A stretch of DNA of 64,000 nt from Bacteroidota bacterium (lineage in GTDB: Bacteria; Bacteroidota; Bacteroidia; Sphingobacteriales; Sphingobacteriaceae): assembly GCA_023450085.1 (NCBI GenBank), contig JAEXHI010000026.1, positions 62,001-126,000 of the forward strand. The letters are read 5' to 3'. Shown in pieces: positions 56,586 through 64,000 of the stretch. A program made the translations under genes and the position numbers. Under the pieces are notes generated by a model that was given only the letters and a program-made list of their open reading frames with translations, was not told the DNA's origin and did no database searches. Position 1 is the first letter of the stretch, and each line of letters opens with the position of its first letter.

Positions 56586-57904
56586 GAGTCGATATTTGAA
56601 GATTGATAAAGCACTGGAACCATTTTAATTTGTCGGTAAAGCAAAAAGATTACGATTAAGCTTAGGGAGAAATAAATGGCCGAAAAGAGATAAAATGACC
56701 AAGCAATACCTGGCATTGGGGTTACCGCATCTCTGGTTCGCATAATACCGTAAATAATCCAAGGTTGTCTGCCCACTTCCGTCACCGTCCAACCTGCCTC
56801 TAAAGCAATATACCCTAATGGAATAGCAAATACAAAGAGCTTCAACAACCACTTAGTCTTTAAAACGGTCTTCTTACGCCATAAAACCACAAAATAAATT
56901 AAAGAAATGATCATCATTACCGTACCCAAACCTACCATGATTTGAAAAGCATAGTGGGTAATGGCTACCGGCGGATGTTCATTTTCGGGAATTTGATCTA
57001 AACCTTTTACTTCCGCATTGAAATCGCCATGTGCTAAAAAGCTTAAAGCTCCAGGAATTTCTACCGCCTTACTTACCGTCTTATTTTTTTCATCCACAAT
57101 ACCACCAATCAATAGTGGAGCAGGTTTTTCTGTTTGATATAGCGCTTCCATTGCCGCTAATTTTGCTGGTTGGCGTTGAGCCACATCCTTGGCCGAAATA
57201 TCACCACTGATAGGTTGTAACAACGCTGCCACGGTAGCAAAAGCCGCTGCAATTTTAAATGACTTATAATGGAATTCTGTATGCTGTTTTTTCAAAATCA
57301 TTAGCGCATGCACGCCAGCTACCGCAAAACCCGTGGCCGTAAATGCAGCTAAGCACATGTGTAAGGATTGGGTAAACCAAGCATCATTAAACATGGCTTT
57401 AATAGGATCAATATTTGTATACTGGCCATTTACGTATTCAAAACCAGCTGGACTATTCATCCAAGCATTGGCTGCAACCACCAAAATACCCGAGGCCAAG
57501 CCACTTACTCCCACCACCACTCCAGTAAACCAATGGAACCACTTATTAAGCTTATCCCATCCGTATAAAAAGAAGCCTAATGCAATAGCTTCTATAAAAA
57601 AAGCCGTTCCTTCTAATGAAAATGGCATGCCAAATATCGGGCCTGCATGTTCCATAAACTTAGGCCAAAGTAGTCCCAGCTCAAATGAAAGCATGGTCCC
57701 AGAAACGGCGCCTGTGGCAAAGAAAATAGCCACACCTTTGCTCCAAGCTTTGGTAATGTGTTTATAAACTTCGTTATTGGTTTTTAACCACTTGTAATGC
57801 GAAACCGCCATAAAAAACGGCATCACCATACCAATACAAGCATAAATAATGTGAAAGCCCAAGGATAGGGCCATTTGTGAACGGGCTGCTAAAAAATCAT
57901 CCAT
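56573..57904 (-). CDS. cydA: Cytochrome bd ubiquinol oxidase subunit I
   Basis: A 443-residue CydA. His18 in 'MALSLGFHIIYA' is the likely heme ligand near the N-terminus; 'GLLWPKFMEHAGPIFGMPFS', 'FFIEAIALGFFLYGWDKL' and 'WFTQSLHMCLAAFTATGFAV' are conserved, as is 'EAGWTVTEVGRQPWIIYGIM'. The loop between helices 6 and 7 is short, without the long Q-loop insert of the Escherichia coli enzyme, so this is the short-loop, CIO-like type. Inner-membrane oxidase of quinol. First gene of the cydAB unit, with a TATATTTG promoter box upstream. Confidence 0.95.
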   Translation of the reverse strand: MDDFLAARSQMALSLGFHIIYACIGMVMPFFMAVSHYKWLKTNNEVYKHITKAWSKGVAIFFATGAVSGTMLSFELGLLWPKFMEHAGPIFGMPFSLEGTAFFIEAIALGFFLYGWDKLNKWFHWFTGVVVGVSGLASGILVVAANAWMNSPAGFEYVNGQYTNIDPIKAMFNDAWFTQSLHMCLAAFTATGFAVAGVHALMILKKQHTEFHYKSFKIAAAFATVAALLQPISGDISAKDVAQRQPAKLAAMEALYQTEKPAPLLIGGIVDEKNKTVSKAVEIPGALSFLAHGDFNAEVKGLDQIPENEHPPVAITHYAFQIMVGLGTVMMIISLIYFVVLWRKKTVLKTKWLLKLFVFAIPLGYIALEAGWTVTEVGRQPWIIYGIMRTRDAVTPMPGIAWSFYLFSAIYFSLSLIVIFLLYRQIKMVPVLYQSSNIDSWNK

Positions 57905-57926
57905 AAGTTGGGGAATTGGACTAAAG

Positions 57927-57934
57927 CAAATATA
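57927..57934 (-). promoter_or_regulatory. -7 promoter box of cydAB
   Basis: Minus-strand TATATTTG matches TAnnTTTG, 22 bases before the ATG. The -33 element is not a clear TTTG. Confidence 0.45.
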
Positions 57935-58271
57935 GGGCTTAAGCTATTAACTCGTCGGCACTTAATCACCTTTCAAAGAGATATTTAAAATATAGAACGT
58001 TTATAAATTAATCTCTTTTTGGGAGAACTGCTTTATATTCATTATTGATAAAGTTTCAAGGTATGTCATCCTAAGCCTGTCGAAGGATTTGTTTTGTTGT
58101 CAGTCGCTTCTACAAGTTCAGCGTGACAATGCTCTAAAGGCTTTGACAGCAATCCCGTACATACGGGATAAAGTATTCGCAAAGTGATGCAAAGAAACAA
58201 CTACTTACGAAATTTTAAAACACTACATCTTTCAATTATCTTAGATGGATAAACCGAATTAAACAACTGCA
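57935..58271. other. Intergenic between divergent cydA and the decarboxylase gene
   Basis: Contains a GTCATCC...GTGACAATG element (about 58066-58130, with 'CTGTCGAAGGAT') of the dispersed palindrome family and a near-palindromic CCCGTAcatACGGG at 58156-58169. No gene is seen. Confidence 0.5.
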
Positions 58272-59060
58272 ATGACTTCTCGTTCAACGCTTCTGATTAT
58301 ACTTTGTTTTTTATCTAATCACCTGTTTGCCCAAACCAGCATACCAAACCATCTCTATACTTTTGGGCATGCCAGCGCCTTTATTGGAGGTTTATACGAT
58401 GCACATATCAGCTATGAACAGATAAAACCTTATGGAAATTTTGGATTGGGCGCTCCAGACAAGCTAGATGGAGAAATCGTCATTTTCAACAACAAGTTCT
58501 ACCAAACACAATCCTCTGGAAAAACCTTCGAGGTGAAATATTCAGACAAAACACCTTTCGTCATCATCAACAATTTCAAGAGTAATCAAACCATCAAAAA
58601 AATAGGCCCATTTACCAAAGACCAGCTATTTAAGTTTTTAGATAGCATTTTAACCAAGAAGAATGGCATGTATGCGATACATATCAAGGCGAAATTTGCT
58701 TTTGTCAAAACACGTGCATTTCCAATGATTACCCAAAAACCCTACCCACCCTTGGCACAACTATTACCTCTTCAGCATTTTTTTGCATCCGAATATGTTG
58801 AAGGCGATTTAATAGGATATCGTCTCCCAGCTTATATGGAAGGAGCAAATATTACGGGTTATCATTTCCACTTCCTTTCTGACGACAAAACCAAAGGCGG
58901 CCATTTAATTGACGTCGTCCTCAACAACATGACCATCGAAATTGATGAACTAGATGGCTTTTCCGTTTTTCCTCCCCCAACTGAAGCTTTTCAAAAATTT
59001 GATTTAGAAAAAGACCGAAGCAGCGAAGTAAAAGCAGTGGAACTAGGTAAGAAAAACTAA
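58272..59060 (+). CDS. budA: Alpha-acetolactate decarboxylase with export signal
   Basis: A 262-residue protein with a signal peptide (LIILCFLSNHLFAQ), so it should act outside the cytoplasm. Zinc ligands His198, His200 and His211 are in 'GYHFHFLSDDKTKGGHLIDV'. 'YGNFGLGAPDKLDGEIVIF' and 'PLAQLLPLQHFFASEYVEGD' are the other family marks. The enzyme turns acetolactate into acetoin. Most are cytoplasmic, but exported forms are known in some Gram-positive bacteria. There is no acetolactate synthase or butanediol dehydrogenase nearby. It converges with the MBL gene with only 2 bases between the stops. Confidence 0.9.
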   Translation: MTSRSTLLIILCFLSNHLFAQTSIPNHLYTFGHASAFIGGLYDAHISYEQIKPYGNFGLGAPDKLDGEIVIFNNKFYQTQSSGKTFEVKYSDKTPFVIINNFKSNQTIKKIGPFTKDQLFKFLDSILTKKNGMYAIHIKAKFAFVKTRAFPMITQKPYPPLAQLLPLQHFFASEYVEGDLIGYRLPAYMEGANITGYHFHFLSDDKTKGGHLIDVVLNNMTIEIDELDGFSVFPPPTEAFQKFDLEKDRSSEVKAVELGKKN

Positions 59061-59062
59061 AC

Positions 59063-59965
59063 CTATTTCATGGTAAGTTCCGCATAGGCCGCATTTAAGC
59101 TTCTCGCAATACCATCGCCTTGCCACTCCGGAGCTCCAGGAATTTCTGTCGCTTTTAAGATCTCTTCCTTAGATTTTCCAGCTTTAATCTCTTTCCCTAC
59201 AAAATCAAGCAACGATTGCAGATAGTTTTTAAAAGCCAATACATCGGCTTTACCACCTGTAATTTTTTCAGGATCACGACTGTGGCCAAAAATGAACATG
59301 GTATTGTTGTCAAATTGGGTGGTAATTCTATCTAACACATTCACCCAATTGGCAATATTAGCCCCATTTGCGGTATCAATAAATGGATAGCGACGGTTAA
59401 ATACCAAATCACCAACATGGGCAATATTTGCATTTTCAAAATGATAAATACTGTCACCATTGGTATGGCCAGGGCCAAAATAGTAAGCTTTGATTTTTTC
59501 ACCATCAACCTTGGTCTTCCACCCATCGTTCCCAAAAGTAAGGTCGGGCAACAATTGTTTATCCAAACTATTTGCTTTTTCGGCTGTAGTACGCTGGTTT
59601 TTCAAGGAATTTTCATGTGCCACTACATGTTCTGCCAAGCCCTTAAAAGCAATATTTCCACCAGTATGATCACCATGATGGTGAGTATTCAGCAGATATT
59701 TAAAAGGTTTGTTACCTAGTTTTTTCAATTCTTCAATCACATGCGGAGCAGTGTTTGGGAACTGCGAATCAATCACCGTAAAACCATCTTTACTATTTAG
59801 CCATGCAATGGTGCCACCCTGTTCAATAAAAACACCCACATTATTCCGTAAAGGTTTAAACTGATAGGCCTGCTGTAAAATACTGTTCGCAAAAGCGTTA
59901 GATTTATAAATAGATAGGATGGCTAATGCCAAAGCTGATTGTTGTATGAATTGTCGACGTTCCAT
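59063..59965 (-). CDS. Exported MBL-fold metallo-hydrolase
   Basis: The ATG at 59965 (300 residues) starts 'ERRQFIQQSALALAILSIY', a signal with twin Arg followed by Phe, suggesting Tat export, though Sec cannot be excluded. The metal motif HxHxDH is 'THHHGDHTGG' (His95, His97, Asp99, His100), with later ligands in 'FGPGHTNGDSIYHF', 'HVGDLVFNRRYPF' and 'FIFGHSRDPE'. The set resembles subclass B1-like or quinoprotein-relay-like hydrolases of Bacteroidota rather than a clear beta-lactamase. The substrate is unknown. Confidence 0.88.
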   Translation of the reverse strand: MERRQFIQQSALALAILSIYKSNAFANSILQQAYQFKPLRNNVGVFIEQGGTIAWLNSKDGFTVIDSQFPNTAPHVIEELKKLGNKPFKYLLNTHHHGDHTGGNIAFKGLAEHVVAHENSLKNQRTTAEKANSLDKQLLPDLTFGNDGWKTKVDGEKIKAYYFGPGHTNGDSIYHFENANIAHVGDLVFNRRYPFIDTANGANIANWVNVLDRITTQFDNNTMFIFGHSRDPEKITGGKADVLAFKNYLQSLLDFVGKEIKAGKSKEEILKATEIPGAPEWQGDGIARSLNAAYAELTMK

Positions 59966-59975
59966 ATTGCAAAAC

Positions 59976-60001
59976 AAAAAACCACGACTTGATTGTCGTG
60001 G
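59976..60001 (-). terminator. Terminator of the small hydrophilic protein gene
   Basis: CCACGAC/GTCGTGG stem (59982-60001) with a 6-base loop, followed on the minus strand by TTTTTT. It lies between the small gene and the MBL gene. Confidence 0.85.
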
Positions 60002-60025
60002 CTTAAATTTAATTAAATATTCTGA

Positions 60026-60229
60026 TTAAAATCCAGTGCCTGGTGTAGTTCCTGGTTCATGACCATCACTCAGTGGTTCATGTTTACGAGAATGGTTCTT
60101 GGTAAATTTACTACTGATGGAAGAAGAAGGATTGCTCTCTATGTTTTCTTCTGTCCTCGTAGGTTTTGTTTCGTCAATGTCGATCAGGTCGTTCCTAACT
60201 TCCTTTTCTTTCTTATCTTTATTTTCCAT
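60026..60229 (-). CDS. Small hydrophilic protein of unknown function
   Basis: The ATG at 60229 (67 residues) is preferred; an upstream in-frame ATG would add 20 residues from an AT-rich region. The protein is highly charged and disordered-looking: 'ENKDKKEKEVRNDLIDIDET', a Ser-rich middle and a C-terminal 'DGHEPGTTPGTGF'. No hydrophobic segment, no recognised motif. A terminator follows immediately, which supports it being a real transcript. Similar small acidic/basic proteins are common in Sphingobacteria and have no assigned role that I know of. Confidence 0.5.
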   Translation of the reverse strand: MENKDKKEKEVRNDLIDIDETKPTRTEENIESNPSSSISSKFTKNHSRKHEPLSDGHEPGTTPGTGF

Positions 60230-60367
60230 GATCTTATAATTTTTATTTAATGGTAATGAAGCTACCCCAATAAATTGGGATGGTTCCATGATCTTAAGTT
60301 TTGATACGTTTATTTAACAAAACTCATTTAACGATTGTTTTGTAACATCACTAAACCATTTCACAAA

Positions 60368-61024
60368 ATGAAAAAAGCAATTTTATTTGGGGCCAGCGGT
60401 TTTGTTGGCGGTTATCTGCTTCATGACTTGCTGCATAGTGATCTCTATGAAGAAGTGATAGTGGTGGTGCGCAAACCATTGGAAATACAACATCCTAAAT
60501 TAAAAACCATCATTGCCCACTATGAAACTTTAGCACAACATCAAAATGAACTAGTGGCAGACGACATATTTATAGCGCTCGGGACTACCAAGAAAAAAAC
60601 TCCCAACGAGAAAGTCTACTATCAAATAGACCACGACTACCCCGTACTTGCTGCACAACTAACCAAAGCCAATGGTGCTAAATCGGTTCTGATGGTGAGT
60701 GCCGTGGGCGCCAACGTCAATTCTTCTATTTTCTACGTCAAAACAAAGGGCGAAACCGAAAGAGATGTGGTTACGGTTGATTTTGAGCATACCCATATTT
60801 TCCAGCCATCAATGATTATGGGCAATAGAGCAGAAAGCCGACCTCTGGAAAAAGTTTTTATCAGCATTTTCAGTGTAGTAAATGTCTTATTGATTGGAAA
60901 ACTAAATAAATACAAAGGCATTACTGCTTCAGATATTGCGAAAGCGATGTTCGCAGCCGCCCAACAACCTGCCAAAAAAGTAAAGGTTTACCAATGGAAA
61001 GAAATGCAGGAATTATTGCATTAA
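60368..61024 (+). CDS. Atypical SDR / NAD(P)-binding Rossmann protein
   Basis: The ATG at 60368 (218 residues) starts directly at the Rossmann strand 'KKAILFGASGFVGGYLLHDL' (GxSGxxG), so the longer frame is rejected. 'EEVIVVVRKPLEIQHPKLKT' gives the second strand and basic residue for NADP preference. 'DDIFIALGTTKKK' and 'SVLMVSAVGANVNSSIFYVK' place the usual Ser and Lys (K in 'YVKTKGETER'), as in HTATIP2-like oxidoreductases. 'FQPSMIMGNRAESRPLEK' closes the site. The substrate is unknown. Cytoplasmic; monocistronic by spacing. Confidence 0.85.
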   Translation: MKKAILFGASGFVGGYLLHDLLHSDLYEEVIVVVRKPLEIQHPKLKTIIAHYETLAQHQNELVADDIFIALGTTKKKTPNEKVYYQIDHDYPVLAAQLTKANGAKSVLMVSAVGANVNSSIFYVKTKGETERDVVTVDFEHTHIFQPSMIMGNRAESRPLEKVFISIFSVVNVLLIGKLNKYKGITASDIAKAMFAAAQQPAKKVKVYQWKEMQELLH

Positions 61025-61087
61025 TTTTTTCGGACTGCCATAGGGTTGTCAGTGTGAATTTTATTTTTGCCGCAAACCATCTATCAA

Positions 61088-61564
61088 ATGTCGCAACAGA
61101 AACCACTTGTAGAAAAAGATTATCTCCTTAAAAAATTTAACGGGAAAGGTGGCTGGACTTTTATTGAACTACCAGAAATAAAACCTGATCGGAAACGCTA
61201 TTTTGGATGGGTAAAGGTAAGTGGTTTTATTGATGACTATGAACTTCAGAACTATCCTTTGCAGTCTATGGGTAACGGCAATTTGTTTTTACCTGTGAAA
61301 GCAGAAATACGCAAACACATTAAAAAGCAAGCTGGAGATGTGGTGAGAGTAGTGCTATTTAGCGATATTGATACCGATACCAATATCACAGAAGAACTGA
61401 AAGTATGTTTGGAAGAATTTCCAGAAGCTTATGCGAAATTCAACACCCTTTCTGCAAGCAAACAAAAGGCTTACATTGATTGGATTTCTACTGCTAAAAA
61501 CGACGAAACTAAAGTTCAGCGCATTATCAGTACCATTGACCAAATTTTGGCATTAAAGACATAA
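61088..61564 (+). CDS. DUF1905 and YdeI/OmpD-associated domain protein
   Basis: The ATG at 61088 (158 residues) is preferred to one 21 bases upstream, since the family starts near 'KDYLLKKFNGKGGWTFIELP'. Residues 10-95 form the DUF1905 beta barrel ('RYFGWVKVSGFIDDYELQNY', 'AGDVVRVVLFSDIDTDT'). The tail 'FPEAYAKFNTLSASKQKAYI' and 'WISTAKNDETKVQRIISTID' is the YdeI/OmpD-associated helix pair. The function of either domain is not established. No signal peptide. It lies 28 bases before the Tag glycosylase gene and may be cotranscribed with it. Confidence 0.85.
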   Translation: MSQQKPLVEKDYLLKKFNGKGGWTFIELPEIKPDRKRYFGWVKVSGFIDDYELQNYPLQSMGNGNLFLPVKAEIRKHIKKQAGDVVRVVLFSDIDTDTNITEELKVCLEEFPEAYAKFNTLSASKQKAYIDWISTAKNDETKVQRIISTIDQILALKT

Positions 61565-61592
61565 TTAGAAACAGCTATTAAAATCAACAAAT

Positions 61593-62144
61593 ATGAGCTA
61601 TTGCAGCGTTATCCCCAGCATGCAGCCCGACGAGCGCAGGGCCTTGCATTCCAACTACCATGATCATCATTACGGTTTTCCTATTCACGACGATAATGAA
61701 CTTTTTGGAAGGTTAATTTTAGAAATTAACCAAGCTGGCCTAAGTTGGGAAACCATCTTAAAGAAAGAAGAGGGTTTTAGAAAAGCCTATGCCAATTTCG
61801 ACATTAAAAAGATAGCCAATTTTAGCGAAGCTGATAGGGAACGTTTATTGCAAGACCCTGGTATTATTCGCAATAAGTTAAAGGTAAATGCTGCCATTGA
61901 GAATGCAAAAACCATTTTACAACTACAACAAGAGTTTGGTAGTTTTGAGAAATGGCTGGAGAACCATCATCCTAAAACCAAAGCAGAATGGGTAAAACTA
62001 TTTAAAAAGACCTTTAAGTTTACTGGTGGAGAAATTGTAGGGGAATTTTTAATGAGTATCGGTTTTCTGCCGGGCGCACATGATACCAACTGCCCTGTTC
62101 ATGAGAAGATATTAAAGAGTAATCCGAAGTGGGTTAATCAGTAA
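61593..62144 (+). CDS. tag: DNA-3-methyladenine glycosylase I
   Basis: A 183-residue Tag protein. Zinc ligands appear as Cys4 ('SYCSVI') and His19, then the C-terminal His and Cys in 'GAHDTNCPVH'. 'YHDHHYGFPIHDDNELFGRL' and 'EINQAGLSWETILKKEEGFR' give the base-recognition region with its Trp and Glu, and 'FSEADRERLLQDPGIIRNKL' the helix-hairpin-helix. It excises 3-methyladenine from alkylated DNA, starting base-excision repair. Slightly shorter than the Escherichia coli enzyme. Cytoplasmic. Confidence 0.95.
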   Translation: MSYCSVIPSMQPDERRALHSNYHDHHYGFPIHDDNELFGRLILEINQAGLSWETILKKEEGFRKAYANFDIKKIANFSEADRERLLQDPGIIRNKLKVNAAIENAKTILQLQQEFGSFEKWLENHHPKTKAEWVKLFKKTFKFTGGEIVGEFLMSIGFLPGAHDTNCPVHEKILKSNPKWVNQ

Positions 62145-62162
62145 ATTCTTGACAACAAATAG

Positions 62163-62272
62163 ACCTCGTAGGTTTAACTTTCGCTTGTTAATTTATTCAA
62201 TGGTTAAGTTGAGAGCTACGCCGTTTAAAAACCTACGAGGTTAAAAGATTCCTCCTAGCGTCGGAATGACAA
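62163..62272. repeat. 13-bp perfect inverted repeat plus GTCATTC-type end
   Basis: ACCTCGTAGGTTT (62163-62175) and AAACCTACGAGGT (62229-62241) are exact complements. Directly after it lies AGATTCCTCCTAGCGTCGGAATGAC (split here as two neighbouring motifs), the same half-element as at 26648-26672. Confidence 0.7.
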
Positions 62273-62286
62273 GGCTTATTAAATAA

Positions 62287-62317
62287 AAAAAGGGAAAACT
62301 TGACAGTTTTCCCTTTT
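62287..62317. terminator. Bidirectional terminator between tag and iscS
   Basis: AAAAGGGAAAACT pairs with AGTTTTCCCTTTT around TGAC, with A- and T-rich flanks. Serves both convergent genes. Confidence 0.85.
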
Positions 62318-62341
62318 CTTTTAAACCTATGAATATTCAGC

Positions 62342-63490
62342 TTATGCCAAAGCGTTCTGTTTTACTACCATTTTAACTTTCTCCAAGGTATAGTCAATTT
62401 CCTCTTTAGTAGTGTATTTACTAAATGAGAAACGAACCGCAGGACGATTTGGATCTGCTTTGATGCCATTCAGTACGTGCGAACCGATGTTAGATCCTGA
62501 AGAACAAGCACTGCCTCCAGAAGCACAAATACCGTTAATGTCCAAATTGAACAATAACATATCTGCCATATCCATTTCAGGGAAAGATACGTTCAACACG
62601 GTGTACAAACTTTTATCTGAGTCGGTTTCACCGTTGAAAGAAATACCTGGAATTTCAGCAATCAGCTGCTGCTTCATGTAATCCTTTAAACCCTGTATAT
62701 GATTTTGGTGCTGCTCCATTTCGGTATAAGCAATTTCCAAAGCTTTGGCCAAACCAACAATGCCATATACATTTTCGGTACCACCACGCATGTTACGCTC
62801 TTGCGCTCCTCCATAAATCATTGGTGGAATTTTAATGCTATTATTTACATATAAAAATCCTACACCTTTTGGACCATGCAATTTATGTGCTGCACAAACA
62901 ATAAAGTGGGCTTTTAGCTTACGTACATCATGTTGGTAATGTCCCATCGTTTGTACCGTGTCCGCATGATAAATAGCATTATATTTCTCACATAAATCAC
63001 CTACTTTTTCCATATCGGTTAAAGTACCCAACTCATTATTGGCATGCATTAAAGAAACAAAACTACGTTCGTTATTTTGCAAAAGCTCTTCTAAATGAGC
63101 ATAGTCTACATTGCCTTTTTCATCAATATTTACAAAACTAAGTTTATCTATCACGCCATCCTTAAGCAACATGTTCAAGGTGTGCTCTACAGCATGATGC
63201 TCAATAGTAGAAGTAATGGCATGTTTAATCCCGTAAGCTGCAATTCCACAACGAATAGCGGTATTGTCTGCTTCGGTACCACCAGAAGTAAAGAAAACTT
63301 CTGAAGGCGACGCATTAAGCAGCGTAGCTACCGTTTTGCGTGCTTTCTCTACCAAGGTTCTCACCTCACGGCCCAATGCATGTATGGCAGAAGGATTCCC
63401 GTAGTAATTTTGCATTACATTGGTCATTTCTTCCACTACAGCAGGGTCAAGGGGTGTGGTAGCTGCATTGTCTAAATAAACTCGTTTCAT
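62342..63490 (-). CDS. Cysteine desulfurase (NifS/IscS family)
   Basis: A 382-residue PLP enzyme. 'VYLDNAATTPLDPAVVEEM' opens the fold, 'FFTSGGTEADNTAIRC' binds the phosphate, and the Lys in 'CAAHKLHGPKGVGFLYV' forms the Schiff base. The loop 'CASGGSACSSGSNIGSHVL' carries the persulfide Cys. It takes sulfur from cysteine for iron-sulfur clusters, tRNA thiolation or related uses. The loop form is nearer to NifS/IscS than to SufS. No iscU or regulator gene is next to it, so its dedicated role is uncertain; I withhold a gene symbol for that reason. The next gene downstream is separated by heptads. Confidence 0.93.
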   Translation of the reverse strand: MKRVYLDNAATTPLDPAVVEEMTNVMQNYYGNPSAIHALGREVRTLVEKARKTVATLLNASPSEVFFTSGGTEADNTAIRCGIAAYGIKHAITSTIEHHAVEHTLNMLLKDGVIDKLSFVNIDEKGNVDYAHLEELLQNNERSFVSLMHANNELGTLTDMEKVGDLCEKYNAIYHADTVQTMGHYQHDVRKLKAHFIVCAAHKLHGPKGVGFLYVNNSIKIPPMIYGGAQERNMRGGTENVYGIVGLAKALEIAYTEMEQHQNHIQGLKDYMKQQLIAEIPGISFNGETDSDKSLYTVLNVSFPEMDMADMLLFNLDINGICASGGSACSSGSNIGSHVLNGIKADPNRPAVRFSFSKYTTKEEIDYTLEKVKMVVKQNALA

Positions 63491-63520
63491 TTTTATTTGT
63501 GTGTTAGTTAGTGTTTTTCA

Positions 63521-63562
63521 GGAGCCAGGTATTAGTGGCTAGTAGTTAGTGATTAGTGCCTA
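63521..63562 (-). repeat. Heptanucleotide array, 6 units, reverse orientation
   Basis: Read on the minus strand, forty-two bases divide into six units of the TARNNMC type (for example TAGGCAC, TAATCAC), the last degenerate. It lies in the gap between iscS-like and phosphohexomutase genes. Confidence 0.8.
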
Positions 63563-63600
63563 GTTAAACAGTTCACTGATTTTAACAATTAACCATCTTC

Positions 63601-64000
63601 CTAGCTGATCTGCAATATTTCCTTAATATCAGAGATGATTTTTTGAGCTAAGTTCTCTGCCGTGGTCTCATTTTCAGCTTCACTATAAATACGTATAATT
63701 GGCTCTGTATTCGACCTGCGCAAATGCACCCACTCTTTATCAAACTCAATTTTTAGTCCGTCTATTGTGCTATGAGGTTGTTTTTGATACTTTTCTTGTA
63801 CTTTATCTAACAACAAATCAATATCCATTTCAGGAGTTAAGGTGATTTTGTTTTTTGAAATGTGGTAAGCTGGATAACTTGCTCTTAGTACCGAAATAGG
63901 TTTACCAAATTTAGCCAAATGAGATAAGAAAAGTGCAATTCCTACCAGTGCATCTCTACCATAATGAGACTCTGGATAAATAATTCCTCCATTTCCTTCC
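63601..64000 (-). CDS. glmM: Phosphoglucosamine mutase-like enzyme, C-terminal part
   Basis: The frame runs off the window at 64000, so only the last 132 residues are visible. 'EGNGGIIYPESHYGRDALVG' is the sugar-binding loop and 'EWVHLRRSNTEPIIRIYSEA' is the phosphate-binding domain of alpha-D-phosphohexomutases. The EGNGG form and short C-terminal domain point to GlmM, which makes glucosamine 1-phosphate for peptidoglycan and lipopolysaccharide, but phosphomannomutase/phosphoglucomutase cannot be excluded without the catalytic Ser loop. The short start near 63918 lies inside the domain and is not real. Confidence 0.85.
   Translation of the reverse strand, partial: EGNGGIIYPESHYGRDALVGIALFLSHLAKFGKPISVLRASYPAYHISKNKITLTPEMDIDLLLDKVQEKYQKQPHSTIDGLKIEFDKEWVHLRRSNTEPIIRIYSEAENETTAENLAQKIISDIKEILQIS

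Noticed and set aside
57333..57767. 144-residue frame opposite cydA
   Set aside because: Shadow of a well-conserved gene; no family resemblance.
63601..63918. A complete 105-residue protein
   Set aside because: The coherent phosphohexomutase sequence continues upstream to the window edge (EGNGG and GRDALVG segments), so it is the tail of a larger gene.
1..64000. tRNA and rRNA genes
   Set aside because: No GTTCRANNC T-loop in a cloverleaf context and no conserved rRNA strings were noticed. A tRNAscan or Infernal run would be decisive.

Overview
The window reads as chromosomal DNA of a Bacteroidota bacterium, most likely family Sphingobacteriaceae (Pedobacter-like). This rests on gene content: a SusC/SusD pair with an N-terminal STN domain under an ECF sigma/FecR pair, a fused SecDF, TPR sensor kinases that are lipoproteins or carry LuxR-type tails, Bacteroidota-type promoters (TTG/TTTG, about 19 bp, TAnnTTTG) and weak Shine-Dalgarno use. 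Genus is inference. No rRNA, tRNA, CRISPR array, integrase, transposase or phage structural gene was seen.

Layout. 1-1.8 kb: end of an outer-membrane beta-barrel protein and a LapA-like membrane protein. 2.2-6.6 kb: minus-strand run of secreted proteins, including two tandem paralogs separated by near-identical terminator cassettes, a frameshifted gene and a lipoprotein with an HExxH motif. 7.2-19.7 kb: nutrient-acquisition locus on the minus strand (ECF sigma, ACT-domain protein, FecR, SusC, SusD, two lipoproteins, M16 peptidase), probably for peptides or proteins rather than glycans. 20-34.3 kb: mostly housekeeping (TPR/HTH regulator, CvfB, MetZ, OsmC, IspE, ThyA, DHFR, SecDF, NDH-2, methylglyoxal synthase, HMG-CoA lyase).

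34.3-42.7 kb is the most unusual part. A strongly structured RNA of about 230 nt, with a possible pseudoknot and a terminator-like 3' hairpin, lies just before a 67-residue secreted peptide gene that has its own terminator. Then come a lipoprotein TPR histidine kinase with its response regulator, and a tightly packed six-gene set: DUF4177-like, YidD-like, a PLD-like/coiled-coil/4-TM protein whose HKD His is replaced by Asn, a secreted vWA-like protein, a tiny secreted Cys/His protein and a secreted staphylococcal-type nuclease. I do not recognise this combination as a described system.

42.6-64 kb: Crp-family regulator and HAD hydrolase, CAT-like acetyltransferase, TrxR-like flavoprotein, a sugar-transferase-like protein, FBP aldolase, AccD, an NTF2/YciI/AraC/Tet(X)-like operon, M28 peptidase, cytochrome bd oxidase, exported acetolactate decarboxylase, MBL hydrolase, Tag glycosylase, cysteine desulfurase and the end of a phosphohexomutase.

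Intergenic DNA is rich in repeats. The most striking are degenerate arrays with an exact 7-bp period (consensus TARNNMC at six loci, other heptad families between metZ, osmC, ispE and the DUF1287 gene), plus dispersed palindromes with GTCATT...AATGAC ends.
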